DNA from: Heyndrickxia vini
Lineage (GTDB): Bacteria; Bacillota; Bacilli; Bacillales; Bacillaceae_C
DNA length: 64,000 nucleotides
NCBI RefSeq assembly: GCF_016772275.1
Contig: NZ_CP065425.1
Span: forward strand, 1,044,001 to 1,108,000
Direction of reading: 5' to 3'
In this document: piece after piece, positions 1-10,077 of the stretch
How the letters are laid out: every line of letters begins with the position of its first letter
Numbering within the stretch: position 1 is the stretch's first letter
The notes under the pieces: generated by a model
The model's database searches: none
Told to the model about the DNA's origin: nothing
Seen by the model: the letters and a program-made list of their open reading frames with translations, nothing else
Translations under genes and position numbers: made by a program

Positions 1-3
1 AAT

Positions 4-648
4 ATGGGAATACATCAATATTTCAAAAGCTTATCGGATTTAGAAAAAATTTATCGGTGTCCAGGAAAGTTTAAATTCCAAGAACATTCCGTGGCCAGCC
101 ACTCATTTAAAGTAACGAAAGTAGCCCAATTTCTCGGAACAGTCGAAGAAAATAAAGGGAATAAAGTGAATTGGCAGGCTCTTTATGAAAAAGCATTGAA
201 TCATGACTACAATGAATTATTTACAGGAGATATTAAAACTCCGGTGAAATACGCGTCAGCCGAACTTAGAGATTTGTTCAGTCAAGTAGAAGAACAGATG
301 ACCCAAAAATTTATTTTTAAAGAGTTTCCGAAGGAATATCAACAAATTTACTTAGATCGTTTTAAAGAAGGAAAAGATGATACATTAGAAGGGAAGATTT
401 TATCGGTCGCAGATAAAATTGATCTGCTTTATGAATCCTTCGGCGAAATTCAAAAAGGGAATCCCGAACCACTTTTTCAGGAAATTTATGAAGAATCTTT
501 ATTAACAATTCTTGAATTTAAAGAAATGGAAAGTGTGAAGTATTTTCTCAATGAAGTTTTGCCTGACATGCTTGATGAAAAATTTATTGAACATAGTGAG
601 CTAAACAAAGTCACACAAAAAATCGTTAAAGCGAATTTAAATGAATAA
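4..648 (+). CDS. HD-domain phosphohydrolase, YfbR-like
   Basis: A 214-residue soluble protein that looks like the YfbR-type HD superfamily, whose best known members are metal-dependent 5'-deoxynucleotidases. The metal-binding pattern is visible: EHS at residues 27-29 with a second His at 33, the HD pair at 67-68 (LNHDYNE) and a distal Asp near 137 (SVADKID). The actual substrate cannot be read from the sequence. The ATG lies three bases from the window edge, so the ribosome binding site cannot be checked and an upstream start is possible, although the N-terminus resembles a normal one. It runs in the same direction as csbA, about 80 bases upstream of it, and no clear terminator was seen between them. 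The family call is fairly secure; nucleotidase activity is inference. Confidence 0.75.
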   Translation: MGIHQYFKSLSDLEKIYRCPGKFKFQEHSVASHSFKVTKVAQFLGTVEENKGNKVNWQALYEKALNHDYNELFTGDIKTPVKYASAELRDLFSQVEEQMTQKFIFKEFPKEYQQIYLDRFKEGKDDTLEGKILSVADKIDLLYESFGEIQKGNPEPLFQEIYEESLLTILEFKEMESVKYFLNEVLPDMLDEKFIEHSELNKVTQKIVKANLNE

Positions 649-729
649 AAAATTTCCAACCTCCCCTTGTGTTTTTTTCATTTTTAGAAAAGAATAGAGA
701 TAGGATTTTTAACCTTAGGGGTGAAAACA

Positions 730-984
730 GTGTTAGACAAAATTTTGGCCGCAATTTTTTTGCCGGGAATTCTCGTTGTGTTTTTCACAAGGGTAACGTA
801 CAACCATATTGTAGGCTTACTATTAACAGTCGCCTTGATTGTCGCTTCGGTTTATAAAGGATATACACATACATGGCCTTTATTCATTATTGACGCTGCA
901 TCGTTAACCATTGGGTTTTATTATGCAAACCGTATGGTAAACCGAAATAAAAAGAGGAAAATACCGGAAAGCAAAAACGTTTGA
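730..984 (+). CDS. csbA: CsbA small membrane protein
   Basis: A hydrophobic protein of 84 residues matching Bacillus CsbA, known in B. subtilis as a SigB-controlled membrane protein of unknown function encoded just before uvrB-uvrA. Two or three membrane segments can be seen, including FLPGILVVFF near the N-terminus, and a basic tail (NRNKKRK). I chose the GTG at 730 because AGGGGTG lies about seven bases upstream; the GTG at 721 would sit directly on that sequence. A convincing SigB promoter (GTTT plus GGGTA) was not found upstream. The stop codon lies inside the 5' arm of the following terminator. Gene position and hydrophobic pattern support the name. Confidence 0.8.
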   Translation: MLDKILAAIFLPGILVVFFTRVTYNHIVGLLLTVALIVASVYKGYTHTWPLFIIDAASLTIGFYYANRMVNRNKKRKIPESKNV

Positions 985-1026
985 AGCAAATGAAGGAATC
1001 ATTTCATTTGTTTCAAACGTTTTTTT
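975..1026 (+). terminator. Rho-independent terminator after csbA
   Basis: A long, nearly perfect stem starting AAACGTTTGAAGC and closing GTTTCAAACGTTT is followed by a run of six T. The csbA stop codon lies within the left arm, so the last translating ribosome would cover part of the hairpin. Confidence 0.85.
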
Positions 1027-1072
1027 AGGATATTTTTAATAAAAGACTCTTTCTAAATGACAGTTCCTACTA

Positions 1073-1136
1073 ACAATATTAAAAGCACAGAGTGGATTGG
1101 AGCGGAAGGCAAGTGCCTGTAGCGGAAAGGAACGGT
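1073..1136 (+). repeat. Dispersed intergenic element, copy A (short form)
   Basis: The left end ACAATATT and the core GAGTGGATTGGAGCGGAAGG are shared with four other places in the window (30561, 39598, 51357, and reversed at 45632). This copy keeps both GGAGCGGAAGG-like direct repeats, the second as GTAGCGGAAAGG, with only about 12 bases between them. It ends at AACGGT. No open frame is conserved in it. Confidence 0.75.
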
Positions 1137-1187
1137 TCATTGTTTACGAAAACAGCTTAGAAAAATGTATTTAAGGAGTTTTATATA

Positions 1188-1424
1188 GTGAAATTAACAA
1201 AGGAAATAAGAGAAGATGCAATAAGGGAAATTCAACAATTTTTTCTTAATGAAAGAGACGAAGAAATCGGGGATTTAGCTGCTGAAAATTTCTTTGTATT
1301 TGTTAATGAAAAATTAGGGCCAATTTTTTATAATGAAGCAATTGCTGATGCACAAAAAATGGTTGTGCAAAGGATGAATTCGCTAGAGGAAGAACTGTAT
1401 ACGTTGGAAAAGAGAATAAAGTAA
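1188..1424 (+). CDS. DUF2164 family protein
   Basis: A 78-residue acidic, helical protein that fits DUF2164, a family of small uncharacterised proteins common in Bacillaceae. Recognisable features are an N-terminal EIQQFF helix, the central DEEIGDLAAENFF segment and FYNEAIADAQK, followed by a charged C-terminal helix. The GTG start has AAGGAG about 11 bases upstream. It stands alone between csbA and the SOS-type promoter of uvrB, with a weak terminator after it. Function is unknown; nothing here shows a DNA-repair role beyond being next to uvrB. Confidence 0.75.
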   Translation: MKLTKEIREDAIREIQQFFLNERDEEIGDLAAENFFVFVNEKLGPIFYNEAIADAQKMVVQRMNSLEEELYTLEKRIK

Positions 1425-1429
1425 CCGAT

Positions 1430-1463
1430 TAAGAGCTTGGGAGCGTATTTCCGGGTTCTTTTT
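1430..1463 (+). terminator. Probable terminator after DUF2164 gene
   Basis: AAGAGCTTGGGA can pair with TTTCCGGGTTCTT, with several G-U pairs, followed by TTTTT. The stem is imperfect, so strength is uncertain. Confidence 0.45.
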
Positions 1464-1488
1464 CAATTCATGAGAAAAATCGAAAAAC

Positions 1489-1502
1489 CGAAAATTTGTT
1501 CG
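1489..1502 (+). promoter_or_regulatory. LexA (DinR) box upstream of uvrB
   Basis: CGAAAATTTGTTCG differs at one position from the Bacillus SOS box CGAACNNNNGTTCG. It lies about 120 bases before the uvrB start and just upstream of a plausible promoter. The uvrBA operon is LexA-controlled in B. subtilis, which supports the call. Confidence 0.65.
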
Positions 1503-1510
1503 CTTTTTTA

Positions 1511-1540
1511 TGGTTAAGAAACACCTGTTTGTGGTAAAAT
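1511..1540 (+). promoter_or_regulatory. Candidate SigA promoter for uvrB
   Basis: An extended -10 (TGGTAAAAT, hexamer at 1535-1540) lies 18 bases after a weak -35 (TGGTTA). The LexA-like box sits immediately upstream. Confidence 0.45.
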
Positions 1541-1619
1541 AATAAGTATGAAAAAACGTGAATAATGACCTTATTGAAAAGATGACATAGATAGGTAAAG
1601 TGGATGGGAGGAAAATGGA

Positions 1620-3596
1620 TTGAACGAACAATTTGAGCTCGTTTCTAAATATCAGCCGCAAGGAGATCAACCCGAGGCCATTCGAAAAATTGTTGAAGGC
1701 ATTAAAAATGGAAAGAAACATCAAACCTTATTGGGGGCAACAGGGACAGGAAAAACTTTTACCATTTCCAATGTAATAAAAGAAGTAAAAAAACCAACTT
1801 TAATTATTGCTCATAATAAAACATTAGCGGGGCAATTATATAGTGAGTTTAAAGAGTTTTTTCCGAATAATGCTGTTGAATACTTTGTCAGTTACTATGA
1901 TTATTTTCAGCCGGAGGCGTATGTACCTCAGACTGACACATATATCGAAAAAGATTCGAGTATTAATGATGAGATTGATAAGTTACGACACTCAGCAACG
2001 TCATCTTTATTTGAACGTGAAGACGTCATCATAATTGCTAGTGTTTCATGTATTTACGGTTTGGGTAATCCGGAAGAATACCGGGAAATGGTTCTCTCGC
2101 TAAGAACTGGAATGGAAGTGGAACGAAATCAGCTACTTCGCAAACTTGTAGACATACAGTTTTCTAGAAATGACATAGATTTTCAACGTGGTACTTTTCG
2201 TGTAAGAGGGGATGTTGTGGAAATTTTCCCGGCTTCAAAGGATGAACATTGTATTCGTGTTGAATTTTTTGGTGATGAAATTGATCGGATTCGCGAAGTT
2301 GATGCTCTAACAGGTGAAATCATTGGCGACCGTGATCATGTTGCTATTTTCCCGGCTTCCCACTTCGTAACACGAGAAGAAAAGATGCGGGTAGCTATTG
2401 AAAATATTGAAAAAGAATTGGAAGAACGTTTGAAGGAATTACGTGATAATAATCGTCTACTTGAGGCACAAAGGCTAGAGCAACGGACGAATTACGATTT
2501 AGAAATGATGCGTGAAATGGGATTCTGTTCAGGTATAGAAAACTATTCCCGTCATTTAACATTACGCCCTTCAGGTTCCACACCGTATACACTACTAGAC
2601 TATTTCCCTGAAGATTTTTTAATTGTTGTCGATGAATCTCATGTCACACTTCCACAAGTACGTGGAATGTATAATGGGGACCAAGCACGGAAGAATGTTC
2701 TCGTGGAACATGGATTTCGCTTGCCATCAGCGCTTGATAACCGCCCATTGAAATTTGATGAATTCGAATCACATGTGAAGCAAATTGTTTATGTGTCTGC
2801 AACACCAGGTCCGTATGAAATCGAACATACACCAGTAATGGTTGAACAAATTATTCGTCCGACAGGCCTACTTGATCCAACAATTGAAGTTCGCCCAATT
2901 GAAGGACAAATCGATGATTTGCTTGGTGAAATCAATGAACGAGTGGCACGCAATGAAAGGGTTCTTATTACTACGCTAACGAAAAAAATGTCAGAAGACT
3001 TAACAGATTATTTAAAAGAAGTCGGTATAAAAGTACAATATTTACACTCAGAAGTGAAGACATTAGAAAGAATTGAAGTAATTCGGGATTTACGTCTTGG
3101 AAAATATGATGTGTTAGTTGGAATTAACCTTTTGAGGGAAGGGTTAGATATTCCAGAAGTATCGCTAGTAGCTATTCTAGATGCAGATAAAGAGGGATTC
3201 TTGCGTTCTGAACGTTCATTAATTCAGACAATCGGCCGTGCTGCGCGTAATGCGAATGGTCAGGTCATTATGTATGCGGATAAGATGACGGATTCTATGA
3301 CGAAAGCGATTGAAGAAACGAAGCGTCGCCGTACAGTCCAAGAAGAATATAATACAAAACATGGAATTACACCTCAAACGATACAAAAGGATATTCGTGA
3401 TGTAATCAGGGCGACTCGTGCAGCGGAAGATCAAGAAGAATATGTTGCAACAACACCAACGAAATTAACGAAAAAGGAACGGGAAAAATTAATCCAACAA
3501 TTAGAACACGATATGAAAGAAGCAGCGAAGGCGCTCGACTTTGAACGTGCCGCCCAGCTTCGTGATACATTATTAGAATTGAAAGCGGAAGGATGA
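1620..3596 (+). CDS. uvrB: Excinuclease ABC subunit B
   Basis: The damage-verification helicase of nucleotide excision repair. UvrA loads it on DNA and it then recruits UvrC. At 658 residues it has the normal length. Walker A GATGTGKT is at residues 39-46; the beta-hairpin region rich in Tyr ([12 protein letters not shown]) is near residue 92; the helicase box DESH follows further on; and a C-terminal UVR domain at about 622-657 ([12 protein letters not shown]) is where UvrC docks. The start is TTG, chosen because GGGAGG lies about nine bases before it and the nearby ATG at 1615 leads at once to a stop. The gene is seven bases from uvrA and clearly co-transcribed with it. Confidence 0.97.
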   Translation: MNEQFELVSKYQPQGDQPEAIRKIVEGIKNGKKHQTLLGATGTGKTFTISNVIKEVKKPTLIIAHNKTLAGQLYSEFKEFFPNNAVEYFVSYYDYFQPEAYVPQTDTYIEKDSSINDEIDKLRHSATSSLFEREDVIIIASVSCIYGLGNPEEYREMVLSLRTGMEVERNQLLRKLVDIQFSRNDIDFQRGTFRVRGDVVEIFPASKDEHCIRVEFFGDEIDRIREVDALTGEIIGDRDHVAIFPASHFVTREEKMRVAIENIEKELEERLKELRDNNRLLEAQRLEQRTNYDLEMMREMGFCSGIENYSRHLTLRPSGSTPYTLLDYFPEDFLIVVDESHVTLPQVRGMYNGDQARKNVLVEHGFRLPSALDNRPLKFDEFESHVKQIVYVSATPGPYEIEHTPVMVEQIIRPTGLLDPTIEVRPIEGQIDDLLGEINERVARNERVLITTLTKKMSEDLTDYLKEVGIKVQYLHSEVKTLERIEVIRDLRLGKYDVLVGINLLREGLDIPEVSLVAILDADKEGFLRSERSLIQTIGRAARNANGQVIMYADKMTDSMTKAIEETKRRRTVQEEYNTKHGITPQTIQKDIRDVIRATRAAEDQEEYVATTPTKLTKKEREKLIQQLEHDMKEAAKALDFERAAQLRDTLLELKAEG

Positions 3597-3603
3597 CATA
3601 TAA

Positions 3604-6483
3604 ATGGCAAAAGATAAAATTATCGTTCAAGGAGCAAGGGCACATAATCTGAAAAACATTGATGTCACCATTCCGAGAGATCAATTAGTTGTATTAACAG
3701 GTCTATCCGGTTCGGGAAAATCATCATTAGCATTTGATACGATTTATGCTGAAGGTCAACGTAGATATGTGGAATCACTTTCAGCCTATGCTAGGCAATT
3801 TTTAGGTCAAATGGATAAGCCGGATGTCGATGCGATTGAAGGCTTATCTCCCGCAATATCTATTGATCAAAAAACAACAAGTCGTAACCCCCGTTCAACG
3901 GTAGGGACGGTAACGGAGATCTATGATTATTTGCGTCTGTTGTTTGCAAGAGTTGGGAGACCAATTTGTCCAATACATGGAATTGAAATTACCTCGCAAA
4001 CGATTGAACAAATGGTCGATCGAATTATGGAATATCCAGAAAGAACAAAGCTTCAAGTATTAGCTCCTATCGTTTCGGGACGAAAGGGTGCCCATGTAAA
4101 AGTGCTTGAGGATATTAAGAAACAAGGATTTGTTCGTGTTCGTGTCGATGGAGAGATGCTTGATTTAAGTGAAGACATCGAATTAGAAAAGAACAAAAAA
4201 CATTCAATTGAGGTAGTGGTGGATCGAATTGTCGTAAAAGAAGAGGTTGCCTCCCGATTGGCAGATTCACTAGAAACAGCTTTGAGACTTGCTGATGGAA
4301 GGGTCATTATTGATGTTATCGGCCAGGAAGAACTTTTATTTAGCGAGCATTTAGCTTGTCCACATTGTGGGTTTTCAATTGATAAATTAGAGCCAAGGAT
4401 GTTTTCGTTTAATAGCCCATTCGGTGCTTGTCCTGAATGTGATGGACTTGGAACAAAGCTCAAAGTCGAACGCAGTTTAATTATTCCTAATCCAGAACTT
4501 TCATTAAAAGAACATGCGATTGCCCCATGGGAGCCGGTAAGTTCACAATACTATCCACAGCTGCTTGAAGCAGTTTGTAATCATTATGGAATTGATATGG
4601 AAATTCCCGTGAAGAATCTTCCAAAGGATCAATTAGATAAGATATTGTTAGGGTCTGGTGAAGAATTAATTTATTTCCGTTACGAAAATGATTTTGGGCA
4701 AATACGGGAAGGAAATGTGAAATTCGAAGGAGTCATACGTAATGTAGAAAGACGCTATCGAGAAACAAGCTCTGACTATATTCGTGAGCAAATGGAAAAA
4801 TACATGGGACAACAACCATGTTCGAAATGTAAAGGATATCGATTAAAAGAAGAAAGCCTTGCTGTCAAAATCAATAATAAGCATATTGGGCAAGTTACGG
4901 AACTTTCTATTGAACAAGCAGATGAATTATTTATACAGCTAGATTTAACTGAAAAAGAACGACAAATCGCGAATCTTGTCCTTCGTGAAATTCGTGAACG
5001 ACTAGGATTTCTTGTGAATGTCGGGTTAGAGTATTTAACTTTGAGCCGTGCAGCCGGTACATTATCTGGAGGCGAGGCACAACGCATTCGTTTGGCAACA
5101 CAAATCGGTTCACGATTAACCGGTGTCCTTTACATATTGGATGAACCATCAATCGGTTTGCATCAGCGAGATAATGACCGTTTAATTCAAACACTTCAAA
5201 ATATGAGAGACATCGGGAATACATTAATCGTCGTTGAACATGATGAAGACACGATGTTAGCCGCGGATTATTTAATAGATATTGGTCCAGGTGCAGGTGT
5301 TCATGGAGGCGAGATTATATCCGCTGGGACACCGGAAGAAGTTATGAATGATCCACATTCGTTAACTGGCCAATACTTATCCGGGAAAAAATTCATCCCA
5401 TTACCAATAGAACGCCGCAAACCAGATGGCCGTTTTATTGAAATCAAAGGGGCGAAAGAAAATAATCTAAAAAATGTGACAGTGAAATTCCCGCTAGGCA
5501 GCTTTGTGGCGGTTACAGGTGTATCAGGTTCAGGAAAAAGTACACTTGTGAATGAAGTTTTACACAAAACCTTGGCTCAAAAGCTGAATCGGGCAAAAAG
5601 CAAACCGGGTGAGCATAGGGAAATCACTGGCATTGATTACCTCGAAAAAGTAATCGATATTGATCAATCACCAATCGGCCGAACACCACGTTCGAACCCG
5701 GCAACCTATACTGGTGTGTTTGATGATATTCGTGACGTCTTTTCAGCTACTAATGAGGCAAAAATTCGAGGATACAAGAAGGGTAGATTCAGTTTTAATG
5801 TCAAAGGCGGCCGTTGTGAAGCATGTCGTGGGGATGGAATTATCAAAATTGAAATGCACTTTCTTCCAGATGTTTATGTTCCATGTGAGGTATGCCATGG
5901 CAAACGCTACAATCGTGAAACATTAGAAGTAAAGTATAAAGGGAAAAATATTGCCGATGTACTCGATATGACTGTTGAAGATTCTGTTGAATTCTTTGAA
6001 AATATTCCTAAAATCAAACGGAAATTGCAAACAATTTATGATGTTGGATTAGGTTATATAAAACTTGGCCAGCCAGCAACGACTCTTTCAGGCGGAGAAG
6101 CACAACGGGTGAAACTTGCCTCTGAGCTCCATAAACGGTCAAACGGTAAATCCTTATATATTCTTGACGAACCAACAACAGGACTTCATGTTGATGATAT
6201 ATCAAGATTATTAGTAGTTCTTCAACGACTTGTTGAAAATGGAGATACCGTCCTTGTGATTGAACATAATCTCGATGTTATTAAAACAGCGGATTATTTA
6301 ATTGACCTTGGACCAGAGGGCGGTGCTAAAGGTGGAACAATTGTAGGAACAGGAACACCGGAAAAAATATGTGAAATTCCTGAATCCTATACAGGGAAAT
6401 ACTTGAAACCCATTATTGAGAGAGATCGTAATAGAATGGAAAAACGAATTGAAGAACAAGAAAAAGCAGGAGTAGGGCAGTAA
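3604..6483 (+). CDS. uvrA: Excinuclease ABC subunit A
   Basis: The DNA-damage sensor of nucleotide excision repair, an ABC-type ATPase dimer that delivers UvrB. Its 959 residues are standard. Two ATPase modules are visible: Walker A GLSGSGKS near residue 32 and GVSGSGKST in the second half, each with an LSGGEAQR signature. Zinc-binding CxxC pairs occur in the insertion (CPHCGF then CPEC), in CSKCKGYR and in CEACRGDG with CEVCHGKR. The C-terminus is rich in Glu, Lys and Arg, as in other Bacillus UvrA. Start is ATG eight bases after the uvrB stop. A strong terminator closes the operon. Confidence 0.97.
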   Translation: MAKDKIIVQGARAHNLKNIDVTIPRDQLVVLTGLSGSGKSSLAFDTIYAEGQRRYVESLSAYARQFLGQMDKPDVDAIEGLSPAISIDQKTTSRNPRSTVGTVTEIYDYLRLLFARVGRPICPIHGIEITSQTIEQMVDRIMEYPERTKLQVLAPIVSGRKGAHVKVLEDIKKQGFVRVRVDGEMLDLSEDIELEKNKKHSIEVVVDRIVVKEEVASRLADSLETALRLADGRVIIDVIGQEELLFSEHLACPHCGFSIDKLEPRMFSFNSPFGACPECDGLGTKLKVERSLIIPNPELSLKEHAIAPWEPVSSQYYPQLLEAVCNHYGIDMEIPVKNLPKDQLDKILLGSGEELIYFRYENDFGQIREGNVKFEGVIRNVERRYRETSSDYIREQMEKYMGQQPCSKCKGYRLKEESLAVKINNKHIGQVTELSIEQADELFIQLDLTEKERQIANLVLREIRERLGFLVNVGLEYLTLSRAAGTLSGGEAQRIRLATQIGSRLTGVLYILDEPSIGLHQRDNDRLIQTLQNMRDIGNTLIVVEHDEDTMLAADYLIDIGPGAGVHGGEIISAGTPEEVMNDPHSLTGQYLSGKKFIPLPIERRKPDGRFIEIKGAKENNLKNVTVKFPLGSFVAVTGVSGSGKSTLVNEVLHKTLAQKLNRAKSKPGEHREITGIDYLEKVIDIDQSPIGRTPRSNPATYTGVFDDIRDVFSATNEAKIRGYKKGRFSFNVKGGRCEACRGDGIIKIEMHFLPDVYVPCEVCHGKRYNRETLEVKYKGKNIADVLDMTVEDSVEFFENIPKIKRKLQTIYDVGLGYIKLGQPATTLSGGEAQRVKLASELHKRSNGKSLYILDEPTTGLHVDDISRLLVVLQRLVENGDTVLVIEHNLDVIKTADYLIDLGPEGGAKGGTIVGTGTPEKICEIPESYTGKYLKPIIERDRNRMEKRIEEQEKAGVGQ

Positions 6484-6497
6484 TCTATTCTAATGAA

Positions 6498-6535
6498 AAG
6501 TAGTGATCACTTCATTTGTGATCACTTCTTTTTCG
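6498..6535 (+). terminator. Terminator of uvrBA
   Basis: AGTGATCAC pairs with GTGATCACT around a seven-base loop (TTCATTT), followed by TTCTTTTTC. Confidence 0.85.
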
Positions 6536-6584
6536 TATAATTGTATAGGTTGTCAAAACGGTTGAATGAAGCCCAAGATGCGAT

Positions 6585-7320
6585 TCAAAAAACAAACTTG
6601 GTCATCAAAACAGGTGAATGAAGTAAAAAGTATTTTTCATAATGATCAATAAAACTTCTGCACTTGCAGCATATGATTCCTTTTTTTAGTTGTTCAAAGC
6701 TGTAATTTGGTAACCGCATAAATGGAGATTCACTTAAATGTAAAGATAATAATTGATTTGCTATTTTGGTATGGTGATTAGTTAAATTTGATGGTTTTTT
6801 ATTTATATTGATGATAAATCGTTCGATTTGCGATGGGAAAATAATTGGTAGATTAATGGGGACTTGATATAGATAAAAATCTGGATTAACAAATACTAAG
6901 TGTTCTTTTATTGGTAAGTAAATTCCAAGATCGTGAAGGATTCTTCTAAGCAAGGATGCATTTCGATTTAATTGTAATAAGGGGTTTTTTATTTCTTTGC
7001 CAGTAAAAGTATACCATTTTTCTTTTTCGATATAGTAATCGTGTTCATAATTTTTTACCTCAAATAAGTGAATGATTTCTTGGAGGATTAATAAAGAATC
7101 GATTTGGAAGTATGTGTTATTATGTTCAAACAGTAAATCATTTAGTAATAGGCTCTCTATAGTTATGCTTTCCAACCATTTATCAAACTTTTGTTCACCT
7201 TCAAAACCTTTTTCAAGATTTGAAAAATAAGATTTTTTCCTTCTCGGACGTATTCATTCGGAGATGTATACTACATAAACTTTTTAATTCTACTGATTCA
7301 ATACGAGGTTTTTTAACCAT
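6585..7320 (-). pseudogene. NERD-domain protein gene, frameshifted
   Basis: Read from the ATG at 7320 (AAGGATGTGGG upstream), frame 1 gives about 28 residues beginning MVKKPRIESVELKSLC and then loses the family pattern. After about 7232-7245 the match continues in the next frame as SYFSNLEKGFEGEQKFDKW and runs to the stop. Removing one base next to the A6 run makes one continuous frame of about 244 residues. The body resembles the nuclease-related (NERD) domain: FQIDSLLILQ followed by LFEVKNYEHDYY carries the family's Asp...Glu-x-Lys type core. The last part has a CCKC motif. The undamaged remainder starting at a TTG (7175) would be 196 residues and lack the domain start. This is either a real inactivation or a one-base sequence error in a homopolymer; reads would decide. 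It lies between uvrA and the teichoic acid locus. Confidence 0.7.
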
Positions 7321-7397
7321 ATCCCACATCCTTCATCAAAAATACTTATAATAATATTATGAGAATTCATATAAATGTTCAAGGACCTTTTACAAAT

Positions 7398-7430
7398 AAA
7401 AAAATCGGCTCTATCACCGATTTCTTTTTT
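7398..7430 (-). terminator. Terminator of the reverse glycerophosphotransferase gene
   Basis: On the minus strand AAATCGG, a loop of eight and CCGATTT are followed by a T run, right after the stop codon at 7433. Confidence 0.8.
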
Positions 7431-7432
7431 AT

Positions 7433-9901
7433 CTATTCATCCAACCTGCAAACTTTCTCATAAAACATATTAATGGCGTCATTGCGATAGGATTCATAGT
7501 CGAACTCTCGCTGGTTAATTTTATTTCCATCAATAAATTGCTTCATGCCGTCTGTTAATCCTTCAACGGAGTTCTCGACAATTAATCCATAGCCGCCTTC
7601 TACTACACTGCGAGAACCGGGAATATCTGTTACAATTACAGGTTTTTTGAGGACGAGTGCTTCTAGCAATACCATTGGCTGTCCTTCTTGATTAGAAGAT
7701 AATACAAAACAATCACATTGATTTAAAAGTCCATATGGATTGCTTAATTGCCCTGTGAAAAATACCTTCTTATCTAAAGCCAAATCCTTTACTTGTTTTG
7801 CTAATTGTTCTTTTAAAACTCCATCGCCAACAATATATAATCTTACATTTTTATTTTGCGAAGAAAGGGTAGAAAATGCTTGTATTAATTTTGCGTGATC
7901 TTTTTCAGGACCGAGTCGGCCAATCGTAATAAAATTGATATGAGTGTTACTTGGCATCGGGTAACTACTCGAGCTTGCTAGCTTTTTTGTAAAGGAAAGG
8001 TCGGGTTCCATAGCAAACTCATATTGATATTCTTCTTTTTTAGAAAGGATGTTGTTGTAATCAATTGAATTAATTACATAGTCCATTTTCTTTGTGTACT
8101 CTCCGATATAATGCTTTAAATTTTGCTTATTTTGTTCATGGGTCAATTTAGAAACAGATAGGACATTATCGTAAAAACGATACAAAGAGAAAATGACCTT
8201 TAAATTTTTCCGGTGTGGATACTTGTTGTTTATTTTTTTCTCTCTTTCTTTTATCATGTCGGAGTGAAGAAAAATACTCTTTCTTTTAAAATCTCCAAAC
8301 GCAAACAATGTTGCCCAAAACGGACTATATCCACTAAAGTCGATGCCAATATCAAATTTTGATAGACCAATCATTCGTTCCAATTCTCTTTTATACATTT
8401 TCGTCGGAATAATTCTTCGCATCCAATCTTTATAGATCCCCTTTTGCAAAAAGAATTTATGTCGAAACTTTTCTAATACAGTTGCATTCCATGTTCCAAC
8501 TCGATGAATAATATGTACTTCTCGATGTATCGCTTTCATATTATTTATCTTTTCTTCCTTTATGTTTCCGTAATCTATTAACGTCACATCATAGGCAGAA
8601 TAATCGATTGATTTTAATAAATTTGTGACTGAAGCAGTAATTCCGTTATTTAAGAAGCCCCCGCCGTATAGTAGGATTTTTGTTTTATTTGTAACAGTCT
8701 TAACTACATATTCCGAAGTTTTTCGAAAAAATACGACATCGACGAAACGCTTAGTTGCTTTCCCATCATCATGATAGCAAAACCTTCTTAGAAAATCCTG
8801 ATACGTTCTTTCATAGTTTTTTTTCACCTCATCAATATGTAATAGTCTATCAACGATGTCAGAAACGGTTTTACAAATCGGACCGGGAAGATCACTTAAA
8901 GGTATATAGGTTCCGCGCTTTTCCATATACTCCTCTTCGTCATACGCATAAAAGAGAATCGGACGATTTGTCGGAAGAAAGTCAAAAAAGATGCTGGAGT
9001 AATCTGTGATTAACACATCAACTATTGATAAAAGTTCATTCGTATCCATTTCATTCGGGATACATATATGATCTGCACCTTGTTCGGTAAAAAAACGATG
9101 GGCATAATAATGTGATTTGAGTAAAACGATATAATCATCGCCGACGGATTGTTGAATAAATTGAACATCCTGCAATAATTTGGCACTCTCATTTTTCTTT
9201 CCACCAATTGTTCCGCGCCATGTAGGGGCATAGAGAATTACTTTTTTATGTGCAGCAATCGATAATTTTTTGCGCAATTGATCCCAGTCAGCTTTAAACA
9301 TTAAGTCAACACGTGGGTATCCAATATTGACGACTTCTCCATTATAAATTGTAAAAATATCATGAGATTTTAAAAGCTTTTCATATGTAAATTGATTAGG
9401 ACTAATCATATAATCAGTAAGTAAAAAATTCCGCTGAATATTTTTATGGTCGGCAAATCCTTTATTTTTAATATCCAGTCCCATTGTTTTTAATGGAGTC
9501 CCATGCCACATGTTTGCATAAATTTGTTCCTTCCGTTTTTGAAAATAGGAAGGGAAGGTAGTATCGTTGATTAAATATTTAGCTGTAGCAAGATGTATGA
9601 TATATGAAACACTTTGATAGTGAACAAAGGTAATATTGGGTACATGGCGAAACTCTTCTTGAATCACTGAAAAATCCTTTATCGCCCAAATATGTTGATA
9701 ATCTTTAAACCGTGGGTCATGAAGCAAATGAATAAACACAGCGAATGTATTCCCGGTCATACTTTCCCCATGATACGCCTCATAAAAAATCTTTCTTTCA
9801 CTAATAGGCTTTTTCTCCAGATATTTCGTGTAAATAATCCGTTTATACAGATTCCGATCGATAACTTTTTTTAATACTTTCTTTATTTTTGTTTTAACCA
9901 T
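7433..9901 (-). CDS. Glycerophosphotransferase-glycosyltransferase (GT4) fusion
   Basis: An 822-residue two-domain enzyme. The N-terminal half (about 50-400) is a CDP-glycerol glycerophosphotransferase of the TagB/TagF family, with WHGTPLKTMG, YAPTWRG, LITDYSSIFFDF and LPGPICKT. The C-terminal half (about 420-815) looks like a family 4 glycosyltransferase, with GRLGPEKDHAKLIQAF and the donor-site motif SSNQEGQPMVLLEAL. Together this suggests addition of glycerol-phosphate and a sugar to one polymer. I chose ATG 9901 because GGAGG lies just before it; a frame extending to 10060 has no such site and adds an unlikely hydrophobic stretch. It is divergent from, and paralogous to, the next gene. 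Donor sugar and acceptor are unknown. Confidence 0.85.
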   Translation of the reverse strand: MVKTKIKKVLKKVIDRNLYKRIIYTKYLEKKPISERKIFYEAYHGESMTGNTFAVFIHLLHDPRFKDYQHIWAIKDFSVIQEEFRHVPNITFVHYQSVSYIIHLATAKYLINDTTFPSYFQKRKEQIYANMWHGTPLKTMGLDIKNKGFADHKNIQRNFLLTDYMISPNQFTYEKLLKSHDIFTIYNGEVVNIGYPRVDLMFKADWDQLRKKLSIAAHKKVILYAPTWRGTIGGKKNESAKLLQDVQFIQQSVGDDYIVLLKSHYYAHRFFTEQGADHICIPNEMDTNELLSIVDVLITDYSSIFFDFLPTNRPILFYAYDEEEYMEKRGTYIPLSDLPGPICKTVSDIVDRLLHIDEVKKNYERTYQDFLRRFCYHDDGKATKRFVDVVFFRKTSEYVVKTVTNKTKILLYGGGFLNNGITASVTNLLKSIDYSAYDVTLIDYGNIKEEKINNMKAIHREVHIIHRVGTWNATVLEKFRHKFFLQKGIYKDWMRRIIPTKMYKRELERMIGLSKFDIGIDFSGYSPFWATLFAFGDFKRKSIFLHSDMIKEREKKINNKYPHRKNLKVIFSLYRFYDNVLSVSKLTHEQNKQNLKHYIGEYTKKMDYVINSIDYNNILSKKEEYQYEFAMEPDLSFTKKLASSSSYPMPSNTHINFITIGRLGPEKDHAKLIQAFSTLSSQNKNVRLYIVGDGVLKEQLAKQVKDLALDKKVFFTGQLSNPYGLLNQCDCFVLSSNQEGQPMVLLEALVLKKPVIVTDIPGSRSVVEGGYGLIVENSVEGLTDGMKQFIDGNKINQREFDYESYRNDAINMFYEKVCRLDE

Positions 9902-10077
9902 CTTTTCCTCCGGCATTACTATTAAATATTCATAGTATGGGTAGGAAACGGCCTCTTTATTATGACAGTTGGGAAATTTTCTCTTAAATATATGAAAAAG
10001 CGTATATTTCAAATGCGGGAGGAACAATATGAAGATGATAAGACAAGGCATTTCGGTCAAATGGAGGATCTTTACAC

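Noticed and set aside
669-857. A 62-residue frame over the csbA start
   Set aside because: It overlaps csbA in another frame, has no ribosome site and no family pattern.
6585-7175. NERD gene read as an intact short protein from a TTG
   Set aside because: The family's N-terminal part lies upstream in another frame, so a frameshift is the better reading.
9902-10060. Upstream extension of the reverse fusion gene
   Set aside because: A GGAGG site lies at ATG 9901; the extension is hydrophobic, lacks a site and would take most of the divergent promoter region.
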